Of a DNA stretch of 36,444 nucleotides, positions 24,712 to 32,782 are shown piece by piece (position 1 is the stretch's first letter; the number at the start of each line of letters is the position of its first letter). The notes under the pieces are model-generated. The model did no database searches. It had not been told where the DNA came from and worked only from the letters and a program-made list of their open reading frames with translations. The stretch comes from Rubripirellula sp. (GTDB taxonomy: Bacteria; Planctomycetota; Planctomycetia; Pirellulales; Pirellulaceae): positions 1 through 36,444 of the forward strand of contig JARGNK010000069.1 of assembly GCA_029213145.1 (NCBI GenBank), given 5' to 3'. Position numbers and translations under genes: made by a program.

Positions 24712-25377
24712 CTACAGTTGCCGAATTCGAATGTTGCGGTACCAAGCCTCACTGGGAAGGCCGCTATGAATCTGCAACCCAATCACACCGAATCCGGGAA
24801 TTCCATTCTCTGACTCGGTGTAATCGACCGTTTGTACATCATTGACGAAGATCTGAATCCGATTCCCCTCACATAGGACTCGGATCCGGTTCCATTCACC
24901 TTCACGAACCGCCTTGCGGGCAACGTCGGCATCGGGCTCGGCCAACATTTTACGGCGACGCGATTCATCATAAAGGGACCCCCAGACCGGACGTTTAAAG
25001 GCGTGACCAATGTCTGCCTGATAGCCGGATACCTCGCTGGAATTGGGAACGCGCTTGGACCGAAACTGCACCCCTGCGTTCTTTCCCTCACCAATCAGCT
25101 TGGCCTCATAACGCAGATCAAAGTCGTCATAATTCTGAGTAGTGCACAAAAATTCATTGCGGGGAATCTTTTCCGTCAGGCGTCCCGCAACAATCGCTTC
25201 GTTTTCGACGCGAAACCAGTAAGCGTTCCCCTCCCATCCGACCAGTGAGCGTCCGTCAAATAGGGGCAGCGAGTTTTCCTGAAACTCAACATCTTGTTCC
25301 TCAGCAAGAACCGAACCAGCAAAGATTGCCGTGAAAACCAACCATGCCGCGATTCGAACCAACCGTATTTGAATCAT
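24712..25377 (-). CDS. Exported DUF1080 (3-keto-disaccharide hydrolase-fold) protein
   Basis: Secreted protein of 221 residues with a jelly-roll DUF1080 (3keto-disac_hyd) domain, a family very expanded in planctomycetes and related to concanavalin-like glycoside hydrolases. ATG 25377 has GGAGG 6 bases upstream; the adjacent ATG at 25380 has the same site only 3 bases away. Signal peptide about 1-25 (VRIAAWLVFTAIFAGSVLAE). Domain hallmarks: SLPLFDGRSLVGWEG (L-F-D/N-G-x-x-L-x-G-W), FLCTTQNYDDFDLRYEAKL (F-D-L-x-x-E-x-K), NAGVQFRSKRVP (N-S/A-G-v-x-f-R), GYQADIG, WNRIRVLCEGNRIQIFVNDVQTVDY and GVIGLQIHSG. Some relatives cleave 3-keto-glycosides; substrate here unknown. Divergent from ilvD. Confidence 0.92.
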   Translation of the reverse strand: MIQIRLVRIAAWLVFTAIFAGSVLAEEQDVEFQENSLPLFDGRSLVGWEGNAYWFRVENEAIVAGRLTEKIPRNEFLCTTQNYDDFDLRYEAKLIGEGKNAGVQFRSKRVPNSSEVSGYQADIGHAFKRPVWGSLYDESRRRKMLAEPDADVARKAVREGEWNRIRVLCEGNRIQIFVNDVQTVDYTESENGIPGFGVIGLQIHSGLPSEAWYRNIRIRQL

Positions 25378-25632
25378 CATAAGCCTCCCATCACAAGTTG
25401 AACCGTCGGCCGCTCTGGCACGACCCTTTATCAAACCAAGCGGCTTGATGATAATCGACGCTCCCAGGCAACATTTACGCGGCCGCTCGGAATTCCCGGA
25501 ACGGTCCGGAATTCCCTCAACGGTCCGAATTTACGGAACGGTCCGAAATCCCCTCAACCATCGATTCACACAACGTTGAATCGTTGGTTGCCCGAGACGA
25601 CACAGTTTCAGGTCAACCTACAGAGTTTCCCC
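25378..25632. promoter_or_regulatory. Divergent control region of the DUF1080 gene and ilvD
   Basis: 255 bases separate the two start codons. The central part carries four 18-19 bp direct repeats (see repeat entry), placed 76-150 bases before the ilvD start. No unambiguous -35/-10 box was found by eye. Confidence 0.55.
25484..25557. repeat. Four 18-19 bp degenerate direct repeats upstream of ilvD
   Basis: Unit pattern CGGTCCG-AATT-rich-C(T/G)(C/G)AA. Copies at about 25484-25501, 25502-25520, 25521-25538 and 25539-25557. CGGTCCG is exact in copies 2-4 (25502, 25521, 25539), and GGAATTCC (itself a palindrome) is exact in copies 1-2. The ends alternate CGGAA/CTCAA. CGGTCCG is close to a palindrome, as is typical of protein-binding sites, but a meaningless tandem repeat is also possible. 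Confidence 0.85.
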
Positions 25633-27312
25633 ATGAATCAGCCACTGAATCCATACAGCCGCCGAATCACACAACCGAAAAGCCAGGGGGCCTCTCAAGC
25701 AATGCTCTATGCCACCGGCATGCAACCGGAGGATATGGATAAGCCACAAATTGGCATCGGCAGCGTTTGGTACGAAGGCAATAGCTGCAATATGCACTTG
25801 CTCGATCTGGCAGAAGAGGTAAAGCAGGGCGTCTCCGATGCCGGTTTGGTCGGCATGCGTTTCAACACGATCGGTGTGAGTGACGGAATTTCGATGGGCA
25901 CCGAGGGTATGAGCTACAGCCTTCAAAGTCGCGATCTAATTGCTGATTCAATTGAGACGATTGTGGCGGCACAATGGTACGACGGACTCATCGCCTTACC
26001 CGGTTGCGACAAAAACATGCCGGGATGCCTGATCGCCATGGGTCGTCTGAATCGACCCTCGATCATGGTTTATGGCGGCACCATCAAACCAGGAACGTAT
26101 AAAGGCGAAAAACTGGACATCGTCAGTGCATTCCAGTGCTACGGTCAATTCATCGCTGGCCAAATTAGCGAAGACGAGCGAGCAGAAATCGTACGGCGAA
26201 GTTGCCCCGGAGCTGGCGCTTGTGGCGGTATGTACACGGCCAACACCATGGCGACCGCCATCGAAGCACTTGGGATGTCACTCCCTTATTCAGCCAGTAT
26301 CCCCGCTGAAAATCCGGAAAAGAAAGACGAATGTCACCGCGCAGGGGCCGCGATCCTGGAATGCTTGAAAGCCGACCTCAAGCCTCGTGACATCATGACC
26401 GCAGCAGCCTTCGAGAACGCGATGGTCACCGTGATGGCATTGGGTGGCAGCACCAACGCGGTGTTGCACCTGATCGCCATGGCGAGAGCCGTCGACGTGC
26501 CGCTCACCATTAATGATTTCCAGTCAGTCAGCGACCGGATCCCCTATCTGGCCGATCTAAAGCCCAGCGGAAAGTTTGTGCAGGAAGATCTTCATTCTAT
26601 CGGTGGCACGCCAGCGGTGATGAAATACCTACTCTCTGAAGGACTAATGGACGGATCTTGCATGACCGTAACGGGCAAAACCTTGGCCGAAAATGTCGAA
26701 GATCTTCCTGATCTCAAAGAAGGGCAAACCATCGTGCGAATGGTCAATGACCCAATCAAGTCCTCTGGGCACATTCGCATTCTTCATGGTTCGCTGGCGC
26801 CCGAGGGAGCGGTTGCAAAAATCACCGGCAAAGAGGGCCTACAATTCACCGGCCCTGCTCGTTGCTTCGACAGCGAAGAACAAATGCTGCGGGCCCTGGA
26901 AGAAAAACAAATCCAAAAAGGCGATGTGGTCGTCATCCGTTACGAAGGGCCCAAGGGTGGACCCGGAATGCCTGAAATGTTGACACCCACCAGTGCCATC
27001 ATGGGAGCCGGACTAGGGGCCGATGTCGCGATGCTAACCGACGGAAGATTCAGCGGCGGTAGCCATGGATTTATCGTCGGACACATCACGCCCGAAGCGC
27101 AGGTCGGCGGACCACTAGGCTTACTTCAAGATGGAGACGTTGTGACGATCGACGCGGACTCCAACCGCCTAGATGTCGCACTCAGTGACGAAGAACTTGA
27201 AAAACGCCGGCAACAATGGACTGCACCGCCACTCAAAGCGACCCGAGGAACTCTATTCAAATACATCAAGAATGTAAAAACAGCCAGCGAAGGCTGTGTT
27301 ACTGACGAGTAG
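25633..27312 (+). CDS. ilvD: Dihydroxy-acid dehydratase, [2Fe-2S] type
   Basis: Converts 2,3-dihydroxy-3-isovalerate and the methylvalerate analogue to 2-keto acids in valine, leucine and isoleucine synthesis. 559 residues from the ATG at 25633, typical of the shorter [2Fe-2S] class rather than the 616-residue E. coli enzyme. Three cluster cysteines are at Cys52 ([11 protein letters not shown]), Cys125 ([11 protein letters not shown]) and Cys197 ([17 protein letters not shown]). The catalytic serine region near the C-terminus is [19 protein letters not shown]. The start is chosen over an in-frame TTG 19 codons upstream because [14 protein letters not shown] matches the family start. The 3' end overlaps the convergent hydrolase by 14 bases. 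Confidence 0.97.
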   Translation: MNQPLNPYSRRITQPKSQGASQAMLYATGMQPEDMDKPQIGIGSVWYEGNSCNMHLLDLAEEVKQGVSDAGLVGMRFNTIGVSDGISMGTEGMSYSLQSRDLIADSIETIVAAQWYDGLIALPGCDKNMPGCLIAMGRLNRPSIMVYGGTIKPGTYKGEKLDIVSAFQCYGQFIAGQISEDERAEIVRRSCPGAGACGGMYTANTMATAIEALGMSLPYSASIPAENPEKKDECHRAGAAILECLKADLKPRDIMTAAAFENAMVTVMALGGSTNAVLHLIAMARAVDVPLTINDFQSVSDRIPYLADLKPSGKFVQEDLHSIGGTPAVMKYLLSEGLMDGSCMTVTGKTLAENVEDLPDLKEGQTIVRMVNDPIKSSGHIRILHGSLAPEGAVAKITGKEGLQFTGPARCFDSEEQMLRALEEKQIQKGDVVVIRYEGPKGGPGMPEMLTPTSAIMGAGLGADVAMLTDGRFSGGSHGFIVGHITPEAQVGGPLGLLQDGDVVTIDADSNRLDVALSDEELEKRRQQWTAPPLKATRGTLFKYIKNVKTASEGCVTDE

Positions 27313-28105
27313 CAGAATTCGCCTCGGAAGACAGTGTTTCGCATAACCACCGATGTACATCGGTGGCCGATTCACGATAGTTCGACTCACGCATCAAGTA
27401 GTGGGCATTGTCAGGATACTCTCGTAAATCAGCGTCGTACTTGCGAGCGATCGCGCGACAAACAGCTGGCACCGTCAGCCGATCCTGCCCACCCATCAAA
27501 ACAAGCATGGGAGTGCGAACACGCTGGGCGTCCACCGGGATACCAAACAAAGTTGTTTCTAATGCCTGCCGTCCCGATGCAGGCACCATCTGAGATAACA
27601 CATAGTCTTGCTCATCACGCGAGAGCGCATTGAGGTTCAAGTACCGCATATCCCGACTACTTGGCTGGAACTCGCGGCGTCGGAACATCTGGGGAACGTA
27701 ACGAAAAGCTGTCTTCAGCAAGCTCCAAGAACGAAGCGGAAAAACACCTCTGGGAGGCGCAGGGCAAACCAAAACGGCTGCCGGTAAATCCTGTTCTTCC
27801 AAGAGCTTTTGAATCAAGAGCCCGCCAAAACTGTGCCCGATCAACACAGGATTTCCAATTTCAGCAACCGCGCGGCGCAATTCATTTAAATGATCTGCCA
27901 TCCTGACTTCACCAATCGCGGCTGCCTCGTTACCCTTGGCGCCGCTCAAGTTGAGCGATTTTGACTCATACCCCAATGCCGAAAAAGTCTCTCGATATAA
28001 ATCCCAGACCCACGCACCACCCCACCATCCATGCACAAATAACAATGGCCGCCGATTGGCCGTGGCGCAGGATTCTGGAACGGGCTTAGTCGATGCTCGA
28101 TTCAT
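27299..28105 (-). CDS. Alpha/beta hydrolase
   Basis: Cytosolic serine hydrolase of 268 residues, canonical alpha/beta fold. Oxyanion-hole motif [15 protein letters not shown] (about 21-35), nucleophile elbow [10 protein letters not shown] with Ser92, acid in [11 protein letters not shown], histidine in YPDNAHYLM. The lid region (about 115-175) is basic and helical. Substrate cannot be assigned; such enzymes include esterases, lipases and haloperoxidase-like proteins. ATG 28105 is used rather than the TTG directly before it. The stop lies inside the ilvD 3' end (14-base convergent overlap), so the transcripts are antisense to each other at their ends. Confidence 0.9.
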   Translation of the reverse strand: MNRASTKPVPESCATANRRPLLFVHGWWGGAWVWDLYRETFSALGYESKSLNLSGAKGNEAAAIGEVRMADHLNELRRAVAEIGNPVLIGHSFGGLLIQKLLEEQDLPAAVLVCPAPPRGVFPLRSWSLLKTAFRYVPQMFRRREFQPSSRDMRYLNLNALSRDEQDYVLSQMVPASGRQALETTLFGIPVDAQRVRTPMLVLMGGQDRLTVPAVCRAIARKYDADLREYPDNAHYLMRESNYRESATDVHRWLCETLSSEANSATRQ

Positions 28106-28771
28106 CAATTCGCTTCAGCGAGATAGGTCGTACAGATCCAAGCCGGTAACGATCATCGGCAAAACCATAGTGTTGCGGGAGTGCCTCACAGGGAAACGCT
28201 GACTCCCTGAATATTGCCAGGATACTCCTATTAACGCTGCTGTGTTCAGCAAGCGATTAAGACTGCTAAACCTGCAACTTTGGTGCATTGACCATGTCCT
28301 ACGAGAATGTTGCTACTAATGCGAACTCTTTGATTCGGACGTCAAACCACCGGCCCCAGATATACGTTTTTATTTGCTGTCTTGCCTTAAACAAACACCA
28401 GTCCTACCCAAAGTGCGAACTTGGTCACCGCGGCAGCAGATCCACCATAAGACAGTGTCAACTTCGCCAAATCCTTGCCACCCCGCGCACCACAAGTGCA
28501 GGTCGTTTTAATCGTCTCGGTTCCCTCCAAATATCAAGTGTATCGCGTACGATTGCCTGTTTCCGTTTGGTCAACGGAGCGTTCCTCGGGTACCTATCGA
28601 CCACACAGAAGAACGTCATCCACATCCGCTGCAATTTGGCCAATCGGGCAAGCGGGCAAGCGGGCAAGCGGGCACAAAGACTTTGCAGCAAAGGCAGGTC
28701 TTAACGACGCACTCCTTCGTCAATGATTTGAATGCGACGCAGCCTAACCTCTCCAGCACGTGCGAGAACCG
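28106..28771. other. Intergenic region with no assigned gene
   Basis: About 665 bases. It holds an inverted repeat CAGGGA/TCCCTG (28189-28209) in the upstream region of the hydrolase gene, an octamer tandem repeat (28645-28674), and a short minus-strand frame (28387-28530) with a hydrophobic tail discussed under findings. No RNA gene, insertion sequence end or clear terminator for the CehA gene was seen. Confidence 0.5.
28645..28674. repeat. 8-bp tandem repeat, about 3.75 copies
   Basis: CGGGCAAG is repeated exactly at 28645, 28653 and 28661, with a partial fourth copy at 28669. It lies about 100 bases past the 3' end of the CehA-like gene in non-coding DNA. Such octamer repeats can change copy number by slippage. 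Confidence 0.92.
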
Positions 28772-31246
28772 CTACTGGCTCGCTTCGGTTCGAATTTCGC
28801 TTAAAACACCAATCGCTTTCCGAAAAGCTTGTTTCGCCTCCGAACGTTCCTTCTCAGCAATGCGACTCTCTCGATTCTTCCACAAGAGCTCCGTCATTTC
28901 GATGCACCAACTCGCACTACGTTGGGACGCCCGAATCGGCTTGCCTGCCACAATCACATTGATTGGATTTGAATGGAGTTGCGGAAACTGCCGGACCGCA
29001 ATCCAGCTACTTTGATCCACCAAAATCTGTTTTTCGATTGAATGGATCGCCCCATCAGCTGGAATCATTTCTTTTGCAACAACACGGCCATTCACGACAA
29101 TTTCGATCGTCCGCTGGCCACCCTGCACCCAATCCTCTGAACGATCACGATGGAGAACCACCGTATCACCGACAACTGCCCGGCCTTGTTCTGCAGCTTG
29201 TGTTCCATAAGCAACGCCTTGGGGTGTTCTCGACGCGAAAGCAACATCCGCCACGATTTTCACGCGGCCCGGCTGTACCAACCGCACGGCGTCTGGCCCC
29301 ATCGACACATCTTCCACTTGGAAACGTGACAAGTGTGCATACCCATCCGAAACGTACGATCGCCCCTCCGCTAACCCTGCGCACCAACGGTCAAATTTCA
29401 ATTGTGCATTTGTTCCCAACTGAACGTAGACGCGTCCTTTACCCACTCGACGACTACTCATACAAGGAAAATCCGTCTCACCCGAAACCTTGATGGGAAA
29501 GCCGCAATTCAACAGGTGGTACCAGGTGTTCCATTCCTGAATTCGCCGTGTGTCCATGGCACTGATAAAGTCGCAAACACCGGCGACCGCGCTGACACAA
29601 ATCTCCATCGCGCCGACACCGTTCATCTCCGGGATCGCATAGTTGGGCAATTCTTCCGCAGCCGTCCGGTGAGCCTCGATCAACTCCTCACGTGACAACC
29701 TCGCATCGTGGTCGGCGTTCATTTGGTCAAACGATTTCGGCAGTAAAGCCGTTGCGACTTCCGCTTGACTGAGCGAACCGTCGGAATCGATATCAAACCG
29801 CTGCATCATGCGGGCTGTCGCATTTTCGGGATCAATCCACAACCCGCTGGCCGAATGGGCGTACCCAGCATAACCACCTTGTTCCTTGGCCCACCGCATT
29901 ACCGGTGTCGTCCAGGTAGGCCATCCTTTCGTCTTACTACCTTCACTCCCAGGATAGGTCTGATTCCGTAAATTTAGCAAACAGACATGCCCAAGCGATT
30001 GCGAACCGAAGCCACTGATTTCGAGGTCGTACTTGAGCAACGTATCTTTGGTCCCAAACATATTCGCTTCAGGCCCAAAGAATTGACGCTGATGCTCAAA
30101 GCAAGGTCCCCAAGTCAACACACACCCCACGTTCAAGCCTTCGCCTTGAACCTGCCGAAACATATCACTCGGATCAACCCCTTGGGTTGGATGTGTGTAA
30201 TGGGCGCAACCGGCCGCATGAATATGGTGATCCCCACTAAAAAACCCGAAAGATTGAGCGTCATACCATCGCTCTAATTCCACCGTCAGTTGGTTTTCCA
30301 CCTTGGGATCAATCGTCACTTCCCGTGTACGGACGTGATATTCGGGCCCCCGGCTGTAATGCATCGTAAAGCGGCCCGGCGGCAACAGCACAAATTCACC
30401 ATCGAATCGGTAGATATGTGATTGAAAGAAAAAATCAGGCGCCAAACGCTTTGCCTGCATTGGATAGACCCGACCAGCTGAATCACGAAACTCCAACCTC
30501 GCAATACTGGGCCTGTCGTCTTCATCTCGAATCTTCAGCTTGACGGGAATTGCCGGCTGGATATCCATTAGCAGTGGCAACTCACTTCGATGCTCCAAAT
30601 CCGCTGTATCGTCACCGATATCAAATTGCAGAATCGCCTCACGCTTCCCAGTTTCATTGGCCCCCAGCAACAAGATCAAGTACTCGACTTCCAAACCCGA
30701 CAAATGATCTGTCATCGGTTGCTGACGGTGGATACTCAGCGACAGAAAACGTTCCTTCGATTGCGAAACATTCTGATTCTCCAGCAGCAACATTTGTTGC
30801 TGACGCTGCATGCTCAACTTCGAAGTACCTGCGTAAAGTGGTCCTGACTGGGGACTGGTGACCCGCAACCGCGATGTCGAAGTGCTGCGGTTGATGACCT
30901 TGATGAGCTGTGGTCTTAAGCCGGCCTGCTGCACGTTGGCTACCGCTGGACCACGCCGCACGCTGACGCGTTCTTCTGGACTGATCAAAACGGTCGCCAG
31001 CACCAGCGGATCAATCGACTGCTGAATCTCCGCTGCATTGTCTGTTTCAAACGCCGCGAAGATCCTTTGCCTGCTAGCAACGGCGATTGGTTGCCCCAAC
31101 GCATCAAGCGACTGCAGAACACGGCGGAGATTCGACTTCAACGGTTGCGGCGTGACCGTCACGATCGGCACGGCCTGGGCCGATATCAGCGCACTGCAGG
31201 CATTCGCTGCCGTAAAGACCCAACAAACTAGAAACAGAATTCTCAA
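28772..31246 (-). CDS. CehA/McbA-like exported metallohydrolase with inserted EF-hand pair
   Basis: Secreted protein of 824 residues, TTG start at 31246 with GAGG 9 bases upstream. Residues 1-24 are a signal peptide (ILFLVCWVFTAANACSALIS). Residues 25-325 are beta-rich and likely non-catalytic. The PHP-like metallohydrolase core starts about 333: FFSGDHHIHAAGCAHYTHP (His340, His341, His343 as metal ligands), GHVCLLNLRN and GYAHSASGLW (His464). The core is interrupted at about 480-535 by two canonical EF-hand loops, DIDSDGSLSQAE (485-496) and NADHDARLSREE (510-521), and resumes with NGVGAMEICV and IKVSGETDFPC (Asp592). The C-terminal 180 residues are beta-rich. It follows the DUF1501 gene by 56 bases on the same strand. 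Substrate unknown; relatives include carbaryl hydrolases, but most are uncharacterised. Confidence 0.85.
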   Translation of the reverse strand: MRILFLVCWVFTAANACSALISAQAVPIVTVTPQPLKSNLRRVLQSLDALGQPIAVASRQRIFAAFETDNAAEIQQSIDPLVLATVLISPEERVSVRRGPAVANVQQAGLRPQLIKVINRSTSTSRLRVTSPQSGPLYAGTSKLSMQRQQQMLLLENQNVSQSKERFLSLSIHRQQPMTDHLSGLEVEYLILLLGANETGKREAILQFDIGDDTADLEHRSELPLLMDIQPAIPVKLKIRDEDDRPSIARLEFRDSAGRVYPMQAKRLAPDFFFQSHIYRFDGEFVLLPPGRFTMHYSRGPEYHVRTREVTIDPKVENQLTVELERWYDAQSFGFFSGDHHIHAAGCAHYTHPTQGVDPSDMFRQVQGEGLNVGCVLTWGPCFEHQRQFFGPEANMFGTKDTLLKYDLEISGFGSQSLGHVCLLNLRNQTYPGSEGSKTKGWPTWTTPVMRWAKEQGGYAGYAHSASGLWIDPENATARMMQRFDIDSDGSLSQAEVATALLPKSFDQMNADHDARLSREELIEAHRTAAEELPNYAIPEMNGVGAMEICVSAVAGVCDFISAMDTRRIQEWNTWYHLLNCGFPIKVSGETDFPCMSSRRVGKGRVYVQLGTNAQLKFDRWCAGLAEGRSYVSDGYAHLSRFQVEDVSMGPDAVRLVQPGRVKIVADVAFASRTPQGVAYGTQAAEQGRAVVGDTVVLHRDRSEDWVQGGQRTIEIVVNGRVVAKEMIPADGAIHSIEKQILVDQSSWIAVRQFPQLHSNPINVIVAGKPIRASQRSASWCIEMTELLWKNRESRIAEKERSEAKQAFRKAIGVLSEIRTEASQ

Positions 31247-31302
31247 CTTGCTGATCCTCAGTTGCGACGGATCTGAAAGACCGGGGCCATCGGTAGGGCA
31301 GA

Positions 31303-32754
31303 TTACGATAACAATTCTTTGACGACCCGGCCGTGAACATCCGTCAATCGATAATCGCGACCCTGGAATCGATACGTCAATCGTTCATGATCGAACCCCA
31401 GTTGGTGCAGAATCGTAGCCTGCAGATCGTGTACGTGAACAGGATTCTCGGCGACACGAAAACCGAGTTCATCGGAAGATCCATATTCGAATCCGCCGCG
31501 GACTCCACCACCCGCCATCCACATCGTGAATGCATCAGGGTAATGGTCGCGTCCTAGCACTTTACTTTTGGCTGTGCGCCCCTCGCGGAACGGTGTACGA
31601 CCAAACTCCCCTCCCCAAATCACCAATGTATCTTCGAGCAACCCGCGGTCCTTTAAATCCTTGATCAATGCCGAGACGGGTCGATCCATCGAACCGCACT
31701 TTTTGGTCAATCCATCGGTCAGGCCATTGTCGGATGTGGTTCCATGAAAATCCCAACCCCAATCAAATAGCTGCACAAACCGAACTCCAGATTCGACCAA
31801 TCGGCGAGCAAGCAGACAGTTGTTTGCTAAACTCGACGCCCCGGGTGTTGCACCGTAATCTTCCAGCGTTTTTGCTGACTCCTGCGAAATATCCATCACC
31901 TCAGGAACCGCGGTCTGCATCCGGAAGGCAAGCTCGTATTGGGCGATACGAGTCAGTGTCTCCGGGTGGCCCATTTCATCTGCTTGCAAACGATTCAAAT
32001 CTCCCAATGCGTCGAGACTTAGACGCCGCATTTCACGATCCATTCCGGGCGGATCGGAGGCGTAAAGAACCGGATCACCTTTTGAACGACATTGGACTCC
32101 CTGATAAACCGACGGCAAAAACCCACTTCCGAAAGAGTTCTTGCCACCATTTGGCTGAACGCCGCTTGAAATCAGGACGACAAAACCGGGCAGATTCTCA
32201 TTTTCACTTCCCAATCCATAACTCACCCAGGATCCCATCGATGGTCGCCCGGAGCGAGGAGATCCGGTGTAAACCAACAACTCGGCCGGTGCATGATTGA
32301 ACTGGTCGGTATGCATGGAATGAACGACGCACATTTCATCCGCGACTTTGTGAAAATTCGGAATCGCATCCGACATCCACATCCCTGACTCGCCAACACG
32401 CGACCACTTGCGAGGCGACCCCATCAACTTAGGTGTGCCTGAGGTGAATGCGAATTCCCGACCAGCCAAGAATTCGTCGGGACAATCTTGTCCATCCCGC
32501 TTCACCAACTCGGGCTTGTGATCAAATAGATCAAGATTGGGCGGCGACCCAGTCATATGCAGATAGATCACTCGCTTTGCTCGCGGCGCAAAGTGCGGTT
32601 CCGTAGGTGCAAGTGGATTGATCGCGGATCGCTCAGCCGCGGGTGTTTCTCCGGCCAGCAGACTGCCTAGGGCGACCCCACCGATACCAGCAGTCGTCTG
32701 CTGGAAAAAATGCCGCCGAGTCTGCTGCTGCAATTTTGAAAAAACAGGATTCAT
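31303..32754 (-). CDS. DUF1501 protein with Tat-type signal
   Basis: 483 residues, DUF1501 family, sulfatase/alkaline-phosphatase-like fold, nearly always found next to PSD1/DUF1553 genes in planctomycetes. ATG at 32754 gives the usual opening MNPVFSKLQQQTRRHFFQQ, a twin-arginine motif (Arg13-Arg14) followed by hydrophobic GIGGVALGSLLAG, so export through Tat as a folded, perhaps metal-bound protein is likely. An in-frame ATG at 32805 would overlap the preceding gene. Family elements: KRVIYLHMTGSPPNLDLFDHKP (SPPNxDLFDxKP), HSMHTDQFNHAPAELLVYTG, LLARRLVESGVRFVQLFDWGWDFH, LVIWGGEFGRTPFREG and LGRDHYPDAFTMWMAGGGV. The function is unknown. It sits 28 bases after the PSD1 stop and before the CehA gene. 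Confidence 0.93.
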   Translation of the reverse strand: MNPVFSKLQQQTRRHFFQQTTAGIGGVALGSLLAGETPAAERSAINPLAPTEPHFAPRAKRVIYLHMTGSPPNLDLFDHKPELVKRDGQDCPDEFLAGREFAFTSGTPKLMGSPRKWSRVGESGMWMSDAIPNFHKVADEMCVVHSMHTDQFNHAPAELLVYTGSPRSGRPSMGSWVSYGLGSENENLPGFVVLISSGVQPNGGKNSFGSGFLPSVYQGVQCRSKGDPVLYASDPPGMDREMRRLSLDALGDLNRLQADEMGHPETLTRIAQYELAFRMQTAVPEVMDISQESAKTLEDYGATPGASSLANNCLLARRLVESGVRFVQLFDWGWDFHGTTSDNGLTDGLTKKCGSMDRPVSALIKDLKDRGLLEDTLVIWGGEFGRTPFREGRTAKSKVLGRDHYPDAFTMWMAGGGVRGGFEYGSSDELGFRVAENPVHVHDLQATILHQLGFDHERLTYRFQGRDYRLTDVHGRVVKELLS

Positions 32755-32782
32755 CACTTCGTGGGTCGCTGAAGGTGTTGCG

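Noticed and set aside
24692..24719. Inverted repeat AACTGT/ACAGTT at the end of the DUF1080 gene as terminator
   Set aside because: Stem is short and AT-rich, it overlaps the stop codon, and no T-run follows.
28458..28691. Remnant of a REP-associated (Y1) tyrosine transposase
   Set aside because: A frame reading FFCVVDRYPRN and IVRDTLDIWREPRR looks faintly similar, but the HUH motif and the catalytic tyrosine region are missing and part of the frame is the octamer repeat.
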